The notes below the pieces were generated by a model. It was given only the letters and a program-made list of their open reading frames with translations, was not told the origin of the DNA and searched no databases. Of a stretch of DNA of 64,000 nucleotides, positions 22,266 to 34,600 are shown piece after piece; the stretch's first letter is position 1, and each line of letters opens with the position of its first letter. The stretch spans positions 102,031,524 to 102,095,523 of the forward strand of contig OX457025.1 of NCBI GenBank assembly GCA_949752745.1. Reading direction: 5' to 3'. This DNA comes from Protula sp. h YS-2021 (Eukaryota; Annelida; Polychaeta; Sabellida; Serpulidae). A program made the translations under genes and the position numbers.

Positions 22266-22407
22266 AACGGCTAAGATACTAGGTACAAAAGATTTTTCAT
22301 TTCCCACTATGCAACAAAAGTTGATACAGCCGCGCGACTGATACAATGAATACCCATACAGGTTTTGAAATTTCCGAATCCAGAGATGTTTTGCACACAA
22401 TATCTTG

Positions 22408-22445
<38 letters not shown>

Positions 22446-22573
22446 TAGGTACAAAAGATTTTTCATTTCCCACTATGCAACAAAAGTTGATACAGCCGCG
22501 CGACTGATACAATGAATACCCATACAGGTTTTGAAATTTTCGAATCCAGAGATGTTTTGCACACAATATCTTG

Positions 22574-22660
<87 letters not shown>

Positions 22661-22692
22661 TATATAGCAAGATATTGTGTGCGATATATACC
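22266..22692. repeat. Duplicated flank plus (TA)n tract bounded by inverted repeats
   Basis: About 130 bp (from ACTAGGTACAAAAGATTTTT to GCACACAATATCTTG) occurs at 22277-22407 and again at 22445-22576. Each copy is followed by a TA run. The second, longer run ends at CAAGATATTGTGTGC (about 22668-22682), the reverse complement of the left boundary, so the tract sits inside a long hairpin. Confidence 0.85.
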
Positions 22693-24890
22693 GCCTTTAA
22701 GGATTTTAAGCAGCCTCTTATAAGAGTCACTACATGTCTGTTATCTCTTCCATGATGGTTTGTATTCATCAATACACAGTCGGACAACAGTGCGTTATGA
22801 TGCAATTCTCTGTTTGCAGAAGTTCTCAAAAAAGTTTACTTGAATTAATATCATAATGGTAGAAAAACAACAAGATGGAACGGTCATATTTGTTTAGTAT
22901 TCGAAAATGTTTTTAATATTTTACACTTGGCGCAAGGAATTGTTACTTCTCCAAGAATTCCTTTAGTTTCTCTTTATTCTTTTATCTTATTTGCTTTATT
23001 TTTTCGCGCTCGAACAACACATCTCCTCCAAATGGCACTGACTAGGAGAACGAAACTTGGCACACTTATAACTGACCTTACAGGCTTTATTCACGAGTGA
23101 AAAAAAGTTGACATATGATGTCATCATCCATGTCTTATGACGTCACGAATATCTCAAAGCTAAATTTTTCATAAGCGCTTGTATTTACAGGCGTGGGATA
23201 AATACGTCAAGAAATTACTTTTTTGCAAGTAACCTCATGATGACCTATATTTCGACCTTTGTCGTTAAAACGACTTGATTTTTCAATTTTATATTTGTGA
23301 GTGATTTTAATGAGGAATTTTTGTACAGTTGGCTTTGAGGAATATACATGAGAGATAAAGTGTAATTTTTAAATATACCAGCCTACTTTAACACACCGCC
23401 ACACAAACCAGCACATAGCCCCACAGAGAGCCTGTTAAACGCTAAGCCAGTGTAAGAACAATTATATTGTATATAAGTGCAGTTGCAGCGGATTTCGCAT
23501 TAAATCCATAATGCTGAATACTGCAATAACAAATGCATAGCTCTCAGATAAACTGGCTAATCTAAAAGCACAATGCACGACGGCTTAAAATGTCTGGCAT
23601 TGAAAGGGTCATGAACGAGAGTAAAATCGAGTAAGTTTTCTTCAATGTGTAATCAAAATTAAGTTCCATGTTTAATCAATATGGCTACTAATTCGAAATT
23701 TTACATGAGTGTTGGGGAATAGCCATTCTGACGCTTTGTAAAATTTTAAGGTAAAAGATGTCTTGGGTATTGTGCCTTATCGATTATAACTTTGCAGCGC
23801 ACATAAACGATAATAAAGCAGGAGCAGCTTTGGTTAGCGGAACAGCTAGCTTGGTGTGCTTACGTAAGCAGCCAATGTTTGTTTTGTGTGGCGTGTTACA
23901 CCAAGTAATAAAAATGCGGGCTACTGGTAGCAAGGTAGGACGTACATAAAATGAGACTGTATTACGTTTTGTGACCGTTTTGTTACTTCCGTTTTTTACT
24001 TTGACCATGTCCGAGGAGGTCAAGGTCACCGAGGTACCTCTTCCCTATGGTCTATTAAGCCCATAGGGTCGAAAATAAGCTCAAAATCGCTTTATCTCTA
24101 GCTGTTTTCGAGATAATGGCCCACTTCCGGTTTTTTACATTGACCATGGCCGAGGATATCATTCATTCTCTAAGGTAATGGTTTGAAAAATGTGGTTTTT
24201 ACGGCGTCTAATCACCCTTTATGAGTGAACCAAATGTCATCACTCTTTAGCAATTGGGAAAACCCCAAACGCTGTAGCCAACTTAAACTTGCACACGCAT
24301 GCTGTGATGGCTTTCACTGAGAGTTAGGCGATCGAAATACCAAGGCTGATATCATGCCAGTTTAAACTACTGCTCAGCTTTCCGCCTTTTTGCAAATTTG
24401 GTTTGTCGTTTTTTATTGAAAAATTAGGCGAATTTAAAAAAATACGGGAGGATCAACTAGACATACTGAAGTTTATCATATCCAAATTTCATCTTTCTAG
24501 CCCTAACGGCCTCTGCTAGTTCCACGGACAAACTCAAAACAAAGGAAAAAACATGCCACAACTGCGACTAAAATTTCCGTACAAATTCAATACGCTAGTG
24601 GATTTAGGCAAATCCCAAAGTGTAATAAGTGTTTGGGTTTTTTGTTCTGTCCCTTCCTAATCTCATACCTCGCATTTCCCATGGCGTAGTATTCGTCCCT
24701 GGTGTGACTTACAGTGTCATCGTATAGGACTGGAGCAATGCGGAAAATAATATACTGAGCGGGCATCGACTCACAGTGTCATCGTATATGACTGCAAGCT
24801 GTCTTAATTCCCACTTGGCATTGAAAATGCCAAATAGGGATGGATTGCCTCGAATTCTTCACCTATTTTATTCCTCGCTTTAAAAAAAAA
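22693..24890. other. Intergenic sequence with degenerate satellite pieces
   Basis: Fragments resembling the next array are present ('acttggcacacttataactgacctta' near 23055; 'ttgaccatgtccgaggaggtcaaggtcacc' near 24002, related at 24138). No gene seen. Confidence 0.4.
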
Positions 24891-25915
24891 AAAAATTTCT
24901 TCTTCCGCCGAATCGGTTTCCAGACAGCTCCTCAGAGACCGCTGAAGCTAGACCAACCAAACTTGGCACATGTATGAAGGGTCATCTGAAGTGATGCACC
25001 TGATAAAAATTTCTGACTTTGACCTTACAGGTAAAGGTCAAATCGCGAAAAAGGTCAAACGGTTTTCGGACAATTACTGCAAGGCCGCTGAAGCTAGAAA
25101 AGCCAAACTACGCACATATATAAAGAAAGATGTGACATCAGGTGCAAGCTAAAAATTTTTGACCTTGACCTTGATGGTCAAGGTCAAATTCCCCAAAAAA
25201 CTTATTTAAGAAAAACAATGATTTATCTCGAAAATGATAAGAGCAATTTTGACGTCATTTTCGACCTCCACCCCTATACGACGTTAAGTAAGGTATCACT
25301 TACGGTGTCCTTGACCTCCAGGTCACTTTCGAGCCCCAAACCGGAAGTTGTCCTTTATCTCGAAAACGGTAAGAGCAATTTTGACCTCATTTTCGACCTC
25401 CACCCCGTATACGACGAAAAGTAAGGTATAACTTCCGGTGTCCTTGACCTCCAGGTCACTTTCAAGCCCCAGACCGGAAGTTGGCCTTTATCTCGAAAAC
25501 GGTAATAGCAATTTTGATGTCATTTTCGACCTCCAACCCTATACGACGAAAAGTGAGGTATAACTTCCGGTGTCCTTGACCTCCAGGTCACTTTCGAGAA
25601 CCAAACCGGAAGCTGACCTTTATCTCGAAAAAGGTAATAGCAATTTTTACCTCATTTTCGACCTCCATCCCCTATACGACGATATGTAAGGTATAACTTC
25701 CGGTGTCCTTGACCTCCAGGTCACTTTCGAGCCCCAGACCGGAAGTTGGCCTTTATCTCGAAAACGGTAAGAGATAGAGCAATCGGTTTCCAGACATCTC
25801 CTCCGAGACCGCTGAAGCTAGACGAACCGAACTAGGCACATGTATGGAGGGTCATCTGAAGTGGTGCACCTGATAAAAATTTTTGGCCTTGACCTTACCG
25901 GTATAGTTGGTAGTA
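24891..25915. repeat. ~145-bp satellite array with flanking direct repeat
   Basis: Four to five copies of a unit containing CTTCCGGTGTCCTTGACCTC, CAGGTCACTTTCGAG, CCGGAAGTTG and TTTATCTCGAAAACGGTAA lie at about 25210-25775. A second motif (CGGTTTCCAGACA, CCGCTGAAGCTAGAC, CTTGGCACATGTATG) flanks the array at 24912 and 25785 as direct repeats of about 115 bp. A perfect 12-base hairpin, TTGACCTTGACC-ttgat-GGTCAAGGTCAA, sits at 25159-25187. Confidence 0.88.
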
Positions 25916-27690
25916 TTTAGGAAGATGTTCTACATTCAGACATGTGAAAATTGTTCACAAACAGCAATATAATCTACCTTCCGTTTTAAGTTATCATTCC
26001 AAGTGGGGTCTAATTCGCTGTGCGAATTTCGGTCTAGTTAGCTAATATTGTTACTGTCTGCACGATGGCGTTATAGCATCAAGTCCAGAAGTAAGAGTAT
26101 GATAGTCCATATGCCAAAGAACATTTGAGTTTAGAGGCGTATGCGATTATTAAGTGTATTTCATACATAAGAATGGCTGGGTTTTTGAAAAAGTTATGTA
26201 TTTACATGCATCCCTTTAAGGCAGTTTGGTCTCAACGCTATTGGCCCCCAACGCAACCCTCATCTTTGGAACATCACAAAGGCAAAAAGGTGACGATTCA
26301 TGTTACTTCTCGTGCGTGCCGTGTGCAAAATGAAACGTTTCTTGAATCTTGAAAAGTTTTAACTTGGAAAACCTTATTCAAAAGTAAATAAAACTTCTCG
26401 GATAATGTCTTTTTACAATTGCATATTTAGTATATTGGTGCACTCAACCATATTTGAATTAAAACATCTAGCTATAAAATACGATGTAAAACTAATTGCA
26501 AAATTTAGATTTACTTCCTTCTGACTGATCAAAATACAGCTCCAATTCATATGCAGTTTTGGGCAACTGGTTCAAATTCTATCATGTCTGAAATGAGAAC
26601 ATTGTAATCTAATTCATACTTCTGATAAAACAGGGAGTCGACATTTATCAGTTTTTGTTGAAAATAACTTTTGCTTTTCGCAAAACACTTTTTACTGAAA
26701 GATTTTACTTCTCATTTCAAAAGTCTTCCCATACGTAAAATGCGAAAAGTTAACGTCTTGCACAACGTGTGTTTGTTCCATCATTGGCCAGTGGCTACAA
26801 AAACAGTCTCGCCGTCACGCTCCGGAATAAATTCATATAAATAAAATAGCGAAAATCGCTCTAGTTCATCTTCATCTTTCTAAATATGCAGGTCTGCAAA
26901 ATTTTGTTAAGACCCTGTTATATAGACGTTTTGAACACACCAATTTTTCACAAAGCTGTCATACTAGTAACAATCTCTTTAACGACACTCGTAATGTAGA
27001 AAAATAAATGTAATTTTAGTTTATCTTTTTTTTTTCTTTTTTTTTTTTTGGTTTTTTTTTTAATTGGGGAGCAATTACTAGAAATTGCACATATACACCA
27101 TCTTGTTGACAAAGAAGAAAAAGTTCTCTTGAACTTAAAGAAGGATTTTCGAAATTTGTACTCAGAACGAGCTCCCTGTAACAGCCAAGGAATAAGTATG
27201 AGCGTCGTATGAGGAAATATCTTCACAGCAATAGACGATTCTGATATCTCAGGAATGCAAGATATATTTAGGATTAAACTGAGACATTCGTAAAAACCCC
27301 AGAATATGGGTGAAAAAAATGGATGACTGAAGGTAATGCCCTTATGGCAGTCTATGAGAATGGTAAAAGTATCTTTTTATTATAACTTGATTAATAAAAT
27401 GTTGGCGAAAATTTGCACAAGTGGAAGTGATGATAATCATGTAGACGTGAGAATTGTGGGTAACAGCGTCCCATAATGCAACACGCGCCCGTAGAAAGCC
27501 CGGATGTCTAGATGCGATTAAATTATTATTACACGCCTAAAAGGGCAGTACCAGTTACAGATGGGGCAAAAAGGGCCAGAGCCTAAAATGTCAATCCGTT
27601 TTGCTCTCTGCCACCGCCCCCTCTCCTTGTGGGCATTGCGAACGTTCCACGCGGGATGTCAACGAAAATATTTTTAGCGGGGGAGGGGTG
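25916..27690. other. Intergenic sequence
   Basis: Poly-T near 27027-27060. No gene or structured repeat recognised. Confidence 0.45.
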
Positions 27691-27694
27691 ATTG

Positions 27695-27745
27695 CGTGGG
27701 GGGGGGGGGGGGGTTGCGGGGGGGGGGGAGGAGGGGAGACGCAGA
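27695..27745. repeat. Poly-G tract
   Basis: G runs with few interruptions; the overlapping Pro-rich minus-strand frames are artefacts. Confidence 0.85.
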
Positions 27746-27841
27746 TGATAAACAATAACTTGCTTTGAATGGTTTTGTTCGTTTCCATTCTCGGTTCCAA
27801 CCCACTGTTTTATTCCATTTCTGCGCCACCCCCTCCCCCCA

Positions 27842-27882
27842 CTCACTCACCTGCAAAAGTGGTTACCATGCGTGTCCATGAC
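27842..27882 (-). repeat. Dispersed 'GTAACCAGTTGG' repeat, single copy
   Basis: Plus strand ACTCACTCACCTGC...GTGGTTACCATGCGTGTCCATGAC is the reverse of the consensus at 17.2-17.4 kb, with a diverged centre. Confidence 0.65.
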
Positions 27883-28009
27883 TAAAAAAAACAAAAAACA
27901 AACAAACAAACAACCCCTAAACACGGAGTGCAAGCGGGATCAAATCTTTAACCGATCGACTACACCCTGTAAGGTCGACCCCCTGCGACATCGCGACCAG
28001 TCGGAGGCC

Positions 28010-28713
28010 CAGTTAGTGTCAAAAAGACTTGCAGGAGTGTCAAAAACTAGTCAAAAAGTGTTCTGAAAATTTTTATCCTGAACCTTTTCTCAAATACTCG
28101 TATGTGAGCTACCTGATGTGTCACAAAAAAGTCGTCTTTTTATGAGAAGCCTAATGTTGGAATATTATTATAAACCCGAACATGAAAGATATTCGATCGA
28201 AACTGTAAGAGGACAACCATTTTGAGAAACTGGCTCCTTGAAATTGTTGACATGCTGGCATATGACCAGAAAGATAGGAAGAATTTTTTCAAGAAAGTTA
28301 ACATGTGTACATATGTTAAAAAATAAAAGCAATCGTGTAAAAACTGTTAGAGCAGGAGCATTATGAAAATTGGATTCTTAAATAATGGAAAGATGTGGAT
28401 CGTCAAAAAAGTTTTTTTTTTTCAAGAAAGGTTTACTGGACATTCACACAATTTGAAAGAAATCCAATCAAGACTGTGTGAGCTTTTTGAAAACTGGCAA
28501 CCGAAAAAGTACCGCAATTTTGCCAAGTTTTGGCCTTTCAAAGAAAAAAAAGTTTTTAACGCTGCGATTCAGCCAATTTTTGACGCATGTTTTGATCCAT
28601 CACCAAAGAAGTTATTTCACTAGACAGGCTCACCTGTGCAACATTGATGTAAAATCTGACAGCATTCCATTCGAAGAAGGAGAAGAAGCATTTGACAATT
28701 TCTCCCCCTCCCC

Positions 28714-28744
<31 letters not shown>

Positions 28745-28910
28745 CACAAAAAACTTAGAAATGCCGCCATTCAGCTAAATTTGAACGGATCATCAAAAAT
28801 GCAATTTTGCAAAGGAGGACAAAACAGGAAACACAAAAATTTTTTTGAAAGTAAAAAAAAAAAAAAAAAAAGTAAAATTGTGAAAAAGAAGCATTTTGAG
28901 AAGTGACTAC
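28010..28910. repeat. Diverged satellite-cored element (distant relative of the 38-41 kb family)
   Basis: Phrases AAACTGGCAACCGAAAAAG, GCCAATTTTTGACG, GAAGAAGCATTTTGAGAAG and CAGCTAAATTTGAACGGATC correspond to steps of the 155-bp unit at 38.4-41.4 kb. Units are strongly diverged and A-rich. Frames here are not convincing genes. Confidence 0.55.
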
Positions 28911-29821
28911 CACCACGTTTCTTCAGCAAACCTGTATATTTTTAAGAGAGTACTATCTAGAGAAAAGAAACCAGATATTTTCTGGTAGGCTATTCTGGAA
29001 TAATGATGAAATAATGAAAAAATCTATTTCTGTGACATTCGAATTATCGGTAGTTTACTCTGGAATAGCCTGCCGAAAAATATCTCGTTTCTTATTTGCT
29101 TCAGAATTATAATTTTACATAATACGGTGTTATACGGACATACTACATCCGTACACGTGTAATTACGCACACATGTACAGACGTACAGGTACATAAAGAC
29201 AACGTATGCCCCGCATTGATGTAAATACACCGGCTCCACAAAGTCGCCTGAACTAAAAAAAAGAAACTCGAACAAGTTTGTTTTATTCCGTTATTTATAC
29301 GTTCTTGACATTAACACAGAGGGCTTTCGTCTCCATGGTGATTCCAAACAAATATAAACTAGCACTTTGCAAGAATTAGCTCCTTACGTCGGCCTGGGGA
29401 TGTTGGCTAGGCAGCCGGCCTCCCCCCACCCCTTCCCCCTTCCCCCACCCACTAATCTTACAGCTTCTGTTAATCCACCTAATTTTACGGTAACACCATT
29501 CTATAAAGGAGACACAGGGAGGAGACTCACACACATAATCACAATACAAAGTTCTATTTTCACACATTTTTTTCGAGGTTAGCAAACACAGAACCTTTTG
29601 ATGGGAGGTATTCGCCGACATACTGTAGCTTTCTTCTTCTTTCTTGAATTGACCACGCGCATGCGCAGAACGTGACACATTGTTATGTCGTAACAGAACG
29701 GATGAAGAAGGAGCAAGTGTTCGTAAAATAACCATGGAATGCAACCCTCCCCTCAACCCCCCTCCCCCCACCCCCGCCACACAAACACGAACTGACATAT
29801 TCTCGTCACATTTTAATTAAC
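28911..29821. other. Intergenic sequence
   Basis: A palindromic phrase pair near 28975-29100 (aagaaaccagatattttctggtaggctattctggaataatg facing a near-complement) suggests a short foldback. No gene seen. Confidence 0.4.
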
Positions 29822-29840
29822 TATATATATATATATATAC

Positions 29841-29920
<80 letters not shown>
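29822..29920. repeat. (TA)n microsatellite
   Basis: About 48 TA units with one CATT interruption near the left end. Confidence 0.97.
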
Positions 29921-29922
<2 letters not shown>

Positions 29923-30873
29923 CCAAAGCCTAAATTACATTGATTTACGTCAAAAGATACCTGTTCCCAAATAGTTAAATATGTTGAAAATAAATAAATT
30001 TTAAATTTCAAAACCGGTGCTGACCCAGGCTACTGACTAGCATTTCGGCACTGTCTTTGCAACATCTGGAGCGGTTGCTTAATATTTTCTTGTTTTATGA
30101 ATGTTCTTTAATTTGAGTCTTTTTTTCTTCCAAACCTCAGACCCAAGAAAAATTTTGCGCAAAATCACTGTGACCACACCGCCAGCAAAGACGCACAAGC
30201 GGCCACGTTTCTGTTTGTTTTTTAATTTATTTATTTATTTATTTTGTTGTCTATTAACGGTAACAGGCGATTTCTTGCAGACATTCTGCGCAGTAGACAG
30301 TGCTCGCTTTGATACAAGACATGAACACTTTGTGCCGAGCACTGCACAAACTAGAAAGTCACCTCTTTATCCCAGAACGAGGCTCTTAATGGGTCTCGTA
30401 TTGGCGAGATCACGTGCCTTATGTTCTTGTTTACATGCTGCGCCACATTAAAAGAGGTCTTGATGGATTTGTAGTTAGAGCTGAGAACCGATATACAGGT
30501 GAAATCGATCAGTCGCAAAAATAAAAAAAAACAACAAAAAAACGGGTGAGTGTCTACTTATAAAAAATCTGTTACCGTTTTTTTTTAAATTAAAATATAC
30601 CGAATAATGAAGCCGCAGAAATCACTTCAACGGTCTCTAGAAGTAACATTTGCACCGTTTAAAACGAGTAATTGCGATTATTCTGACTGCTACCAGAATC
30701 ATAAATCCATGATCGATTTTAAATGCGAGATCAACCGACTCCTATCCGAGTCTATGAATCGCTGCAGCACTACTTGTTCTCAAACGTCTCCCCCGAACAA
30801 AATGAACCGGGGCCAATAAAATCGAGTACTCGATAAGGAATCGGAAGCCCCGCCGCAGCCCTAGTCTCGCCAA
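29921..30873. other. Sequence downstream of TFIP11
   Basis: It would hold the TFIP11 3' UTR and intergenic DNA. I see no further exon; short frames near 30101 and 30607 have no recognisable content. Confidence 0.45.
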
Positions 30874-31113
30874 TCACCTCGCCCTCTGTATGATCGTGTT
30901 GAGTGACGTCGGCGCCCAGAGGTTATTGTCGTACATGAATATCACCCCCCTGTCCAGATAAATCTGTGCGTTGCCGAACTTGTACACCTGCTTGGCTTCC
31001 CACGTCTTGTTGGGTATCGGCACGAAGATGAGGTTGTTCTCGGCAGCTTTCCGCTGCAGTAAGTCCTTGAAGCTGGCGGGCATGCTGCTCATGGCGGTGT
31101 GGCCGCGCGCTCC
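30874..31113 (-). CDS. TFIP11: TFIP11 terminal coding exon
   Basis: It follows acceptor cgtgttttag, starts GGAGCGCGCGGC (phase 0) and ends at TGA. It encodes 79 residues including [17 protein letters not shown] and the C-terminal WAPTSL block. The Met at 31092 is internal, not a start. Its acceptor region has a second copy about 210 bases upstream in the intron (31308-31347). Confidence 0.92.
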   Translation of the reverse strand, partial: GARGHTAMSSMPASFKDLLQRKAAENNLIFVPIPNKTWEAKQVYKFGNAQIYLDRGVIFMYDNNLWAPTSLNTIIQRAR

Positions 31114-31615
31114 CTAAAACACGGCACAGTCACACGATTAGTAGTAGATAGGATTTTTTTTTTTTGGAAAGGGCGGGGGGGGGGGGGGGGTGGGGGTTGG
31201 GGAGGGGTGGGGAGAACAGGTTGGTAGTGGTGGTATAGTAGAGCATTTTCTACATTTGAATCATATCGCGTATTATGTCAGGTAACCACTTGCACTTGCA
31301 CGTATTATGTGGCCGCGCGCTCCCTAAAACACGGCACAGTCACATGATTCGTCGGCTGCAGTTTTTTTGTTTTTGTTTTTTTTTGGGGGGGGGGGGCGAG
31401 GGGGGGAGGAGGGAGAACAGGTTGGTAGTGGCGTATAGTTGGAACATTTTCTACATGTCAGTCATATGGCGTATTATGTCATGTAACCACTTGCATCTCT
31501 AAAATGGTTTAGTTTAGTTTTCAAATTCAACTTGTCTATTTAGTTATTCAATACCTTGTTTAAAACTGTTGAATTCGATACAGAGAGCGAAGATTTTTAA
31601 TTTTTGTTTTATGCC

Positions 31616-31687
<72 letters not shown>

Positions 31688-34600
31688 GGGCTATAGAGCA
31701 GGAACGACAAATAGCCTTTCCGAATAAATTTTAATTTGGAGTCGACAAAAAAACAGACACACTGAAAAACAACCTGTCCGCGCACACTCACGCATAAAAA
31801 AAAAAACAAAAAAAAAAAAACACACACTCTCATATCCGGCTCGATCGGTAGGTATTAAACTTAAAGAGACACCAACACGTGCTCGGTGTATCTGCAAAAT
31901 GTGAGAATAAAGGGAAGAGTGAGAAGAGCGAAAAGAAATCTGCAAAATTGAACTTGTCAACGTGTCGCAGACAACTTGAAAGGTGACAAATATGACGCGA
32001 AAATGCTGCCGAGAAATGCGCTGTTTTTGTTGTGTGCCACGATCCAAATCACTTATGCGAGTTTTTTTTTGTGTGGGGAAACGAAAACAGAAGTCTTAAG
32101 CCCGTGCACTGAATCCGACCTCAGGGGGTCGATTAGCATAACTGCGGGGGGGGGGGGGGGGGGCTGCACATCCGGCAGCTAATTGAAAAGCCTCGCATCA
32201 AATCAACACAAACAACGTGATGTGGAATTTAAGTGCTCAAAATACAAAAAAAAATCAGTCACCAACAGGATCCCCTATGTCTGCTGTGTTCCCATGCCCC
32301 CCCCCCCCCTCCCAAATACAATCAGTCACTAACACCTGAGAGGAATCCCCTATGTCTGCTACGGGAATACCCCCTCCCCAAATAGAGTCAGTCATTAACA
32401 CCTGAGAGGAATTCCCTGTGTCTGCTACGGAAATACCCCCTCCCCATAAATACAATCAGTCACTAACACCTGACCGAAATCCCCCATGTCTGCCACCGGA
32501 ATACCCCACTCCTTCCCCCCTCCCCTTATACATATCAGACTTGTGCATCCGCATGCACAAATGGACACATCGGCGCACAATCCCTCGCAGATGGGAGGGG
32601 GTGAGCGGAGGGGGGGGGCGGAGGGGGTGTGGATGGAGCGGGGGGCGGGGGGGGGAGGTGGTGGATGGGAGGGAGAAGTTATTTTACCAGCAGGCATCAC
32701 CATATGAATATTGAGCACATCCAGAGATAGACACTGACAGCACCGCGGGGACACTGAGAGCACCGCGGGCAGTGAGGACACTGAGGAAAACGTAAACTGT
32801 GGATCTCCGCATGGTAACATTAATGGAAGACACTTAAGCCACAGAGACAGTAAGGCCATCTTTATATGGACATTGAGGTACTCTCACACATACTTAATGA
32901 TAGACAAGTGGGTCAGTGAAACTGACTATTTCCCCCGCCGGCGTACAATCCCAGTATTTGATTTTGTTAGGTTGGACTACAACCCTTCGTATCATATTCG
33001 TGAATTTTAAAATTCCAGCTGGGCCAATGTCCTTGGGCCAACATGGCTCATTTACAATACCAATTCTTGTTACCACCCATACTACCTATGTGTATAAAAT
33101 TTTGCCAATTGTTTCAAAAAATGTAGGCTTGAGTGTGTTAACAAACTCATTCCAGTATGTAAGGGTTGTGAAAATTTCTAAAGTTCAGCTGGCCAATGTC
33201 CTTGGGCCGATAGGGCTCATTTACAATACCAACCTTTGTTGGTTGCAATACTTCCTATATGTAAAATATTTCAACAATCGATCCAGAAATGTAGGCTTGA
33301 TTGTGTTAACAAACTCATTCAAAGCAGTAAGGATTGGGAAAATTTATGAAGTTCAACTGGGTCAATGTCCTTGGGCCAACATGGCTAATTTACAATACCA
33401 AACCTTGTTGGTTTCAATACTACTCATAGTTAAGATATCTTGTCCTTGGGCCGACAGGACTCATTTACAATACCGACTTTTTTGGTTCCAATACTTCCTA
33501 TCTCTAAAAGATTTAAACAATCGATCCAGAATTGTAGGCTTGAGTGTGTTAACAAACTCCTTCAACTGAGTAAGGATTGGGAAAATTTGTGAAGTTCAGC
33601 TGGGCCAATGTCCTTGGGCCGATAGGGCTCATTTACAATACCGATCCTTGTTCGTTTCAGTACTACCCATACATACAATATGTTAACAATCGGTGGAAAA
33701 ATGTAGGCTTGAGTGTGTTAACAAAAAAAGTGTCGACAGACGGACGGCTCGACGGACAGACGGACGGACAAACCCGAAAACTATAGTCCCCCGGCGGGGG
33801 ACCTATAAAACAAGTTTGTCCAAGGACAAATTCCCAGCTTACGAAAAGCAGTAAGACCGATACCAGCGTGCATGAGCAAGGGAATTTCAATGAAAATTTG
33901 GGCTTCAAAAGATGAGACGGCAAAAGGCTGGCTCAATAATTAATTTAGCACCGGACCAGAACATACACCGATAAATGCATACCAATATTTGTTTCCCAGA
34001 AAAATGGGAAACAGATTTTTGTATCTCTGGTAGACTGGATAGTCTGCCATAGATACCTTCGAACAACGCTCGCATTTCGGACCAGTGCGCATATTTATGC
34101 AACTTGCCTCGATGCGCGGTTCTTATTCAGACAAGTGTGCATGTTTATTTAATTTGCGTTGATGCGCGGCTCTCATTTTGGAACAGTGCGCATGTTTATT
34201 TAACTTGCGTTGATGCGCGGTTCGCATTTCGGACCAGCACGCATGTTTATTTGCCTTTTTGTTGTACCTTGTGTTGATGTGCGGTTCTTATTTTGGACTA
34301 GTGCGAATGTTTATTCAACTTGCGTTGGCGCGTGTTTCGCATTTCGAACCACTGCGCATGTTTATTTAACATGCGTCGATGCGCGGTTCTTATTTCAGGC
34401 AAATGCGCATGTTAATTTTACTTGCGTTGATGAGCAGTACTTATTTTGGACAAGTGCACAAGTTTCCTTAGGTTGCCTTGATGCGCGGTTCGCATTTCGG
34501 ACCAGTTTGCATGTTTACTTAACTTGCGCCGATGCACGGTGCTCATTTTGGACCTTTACATATGTTTATTTAACTTGAGATGCGCAGTTTGCAGTTCGGA

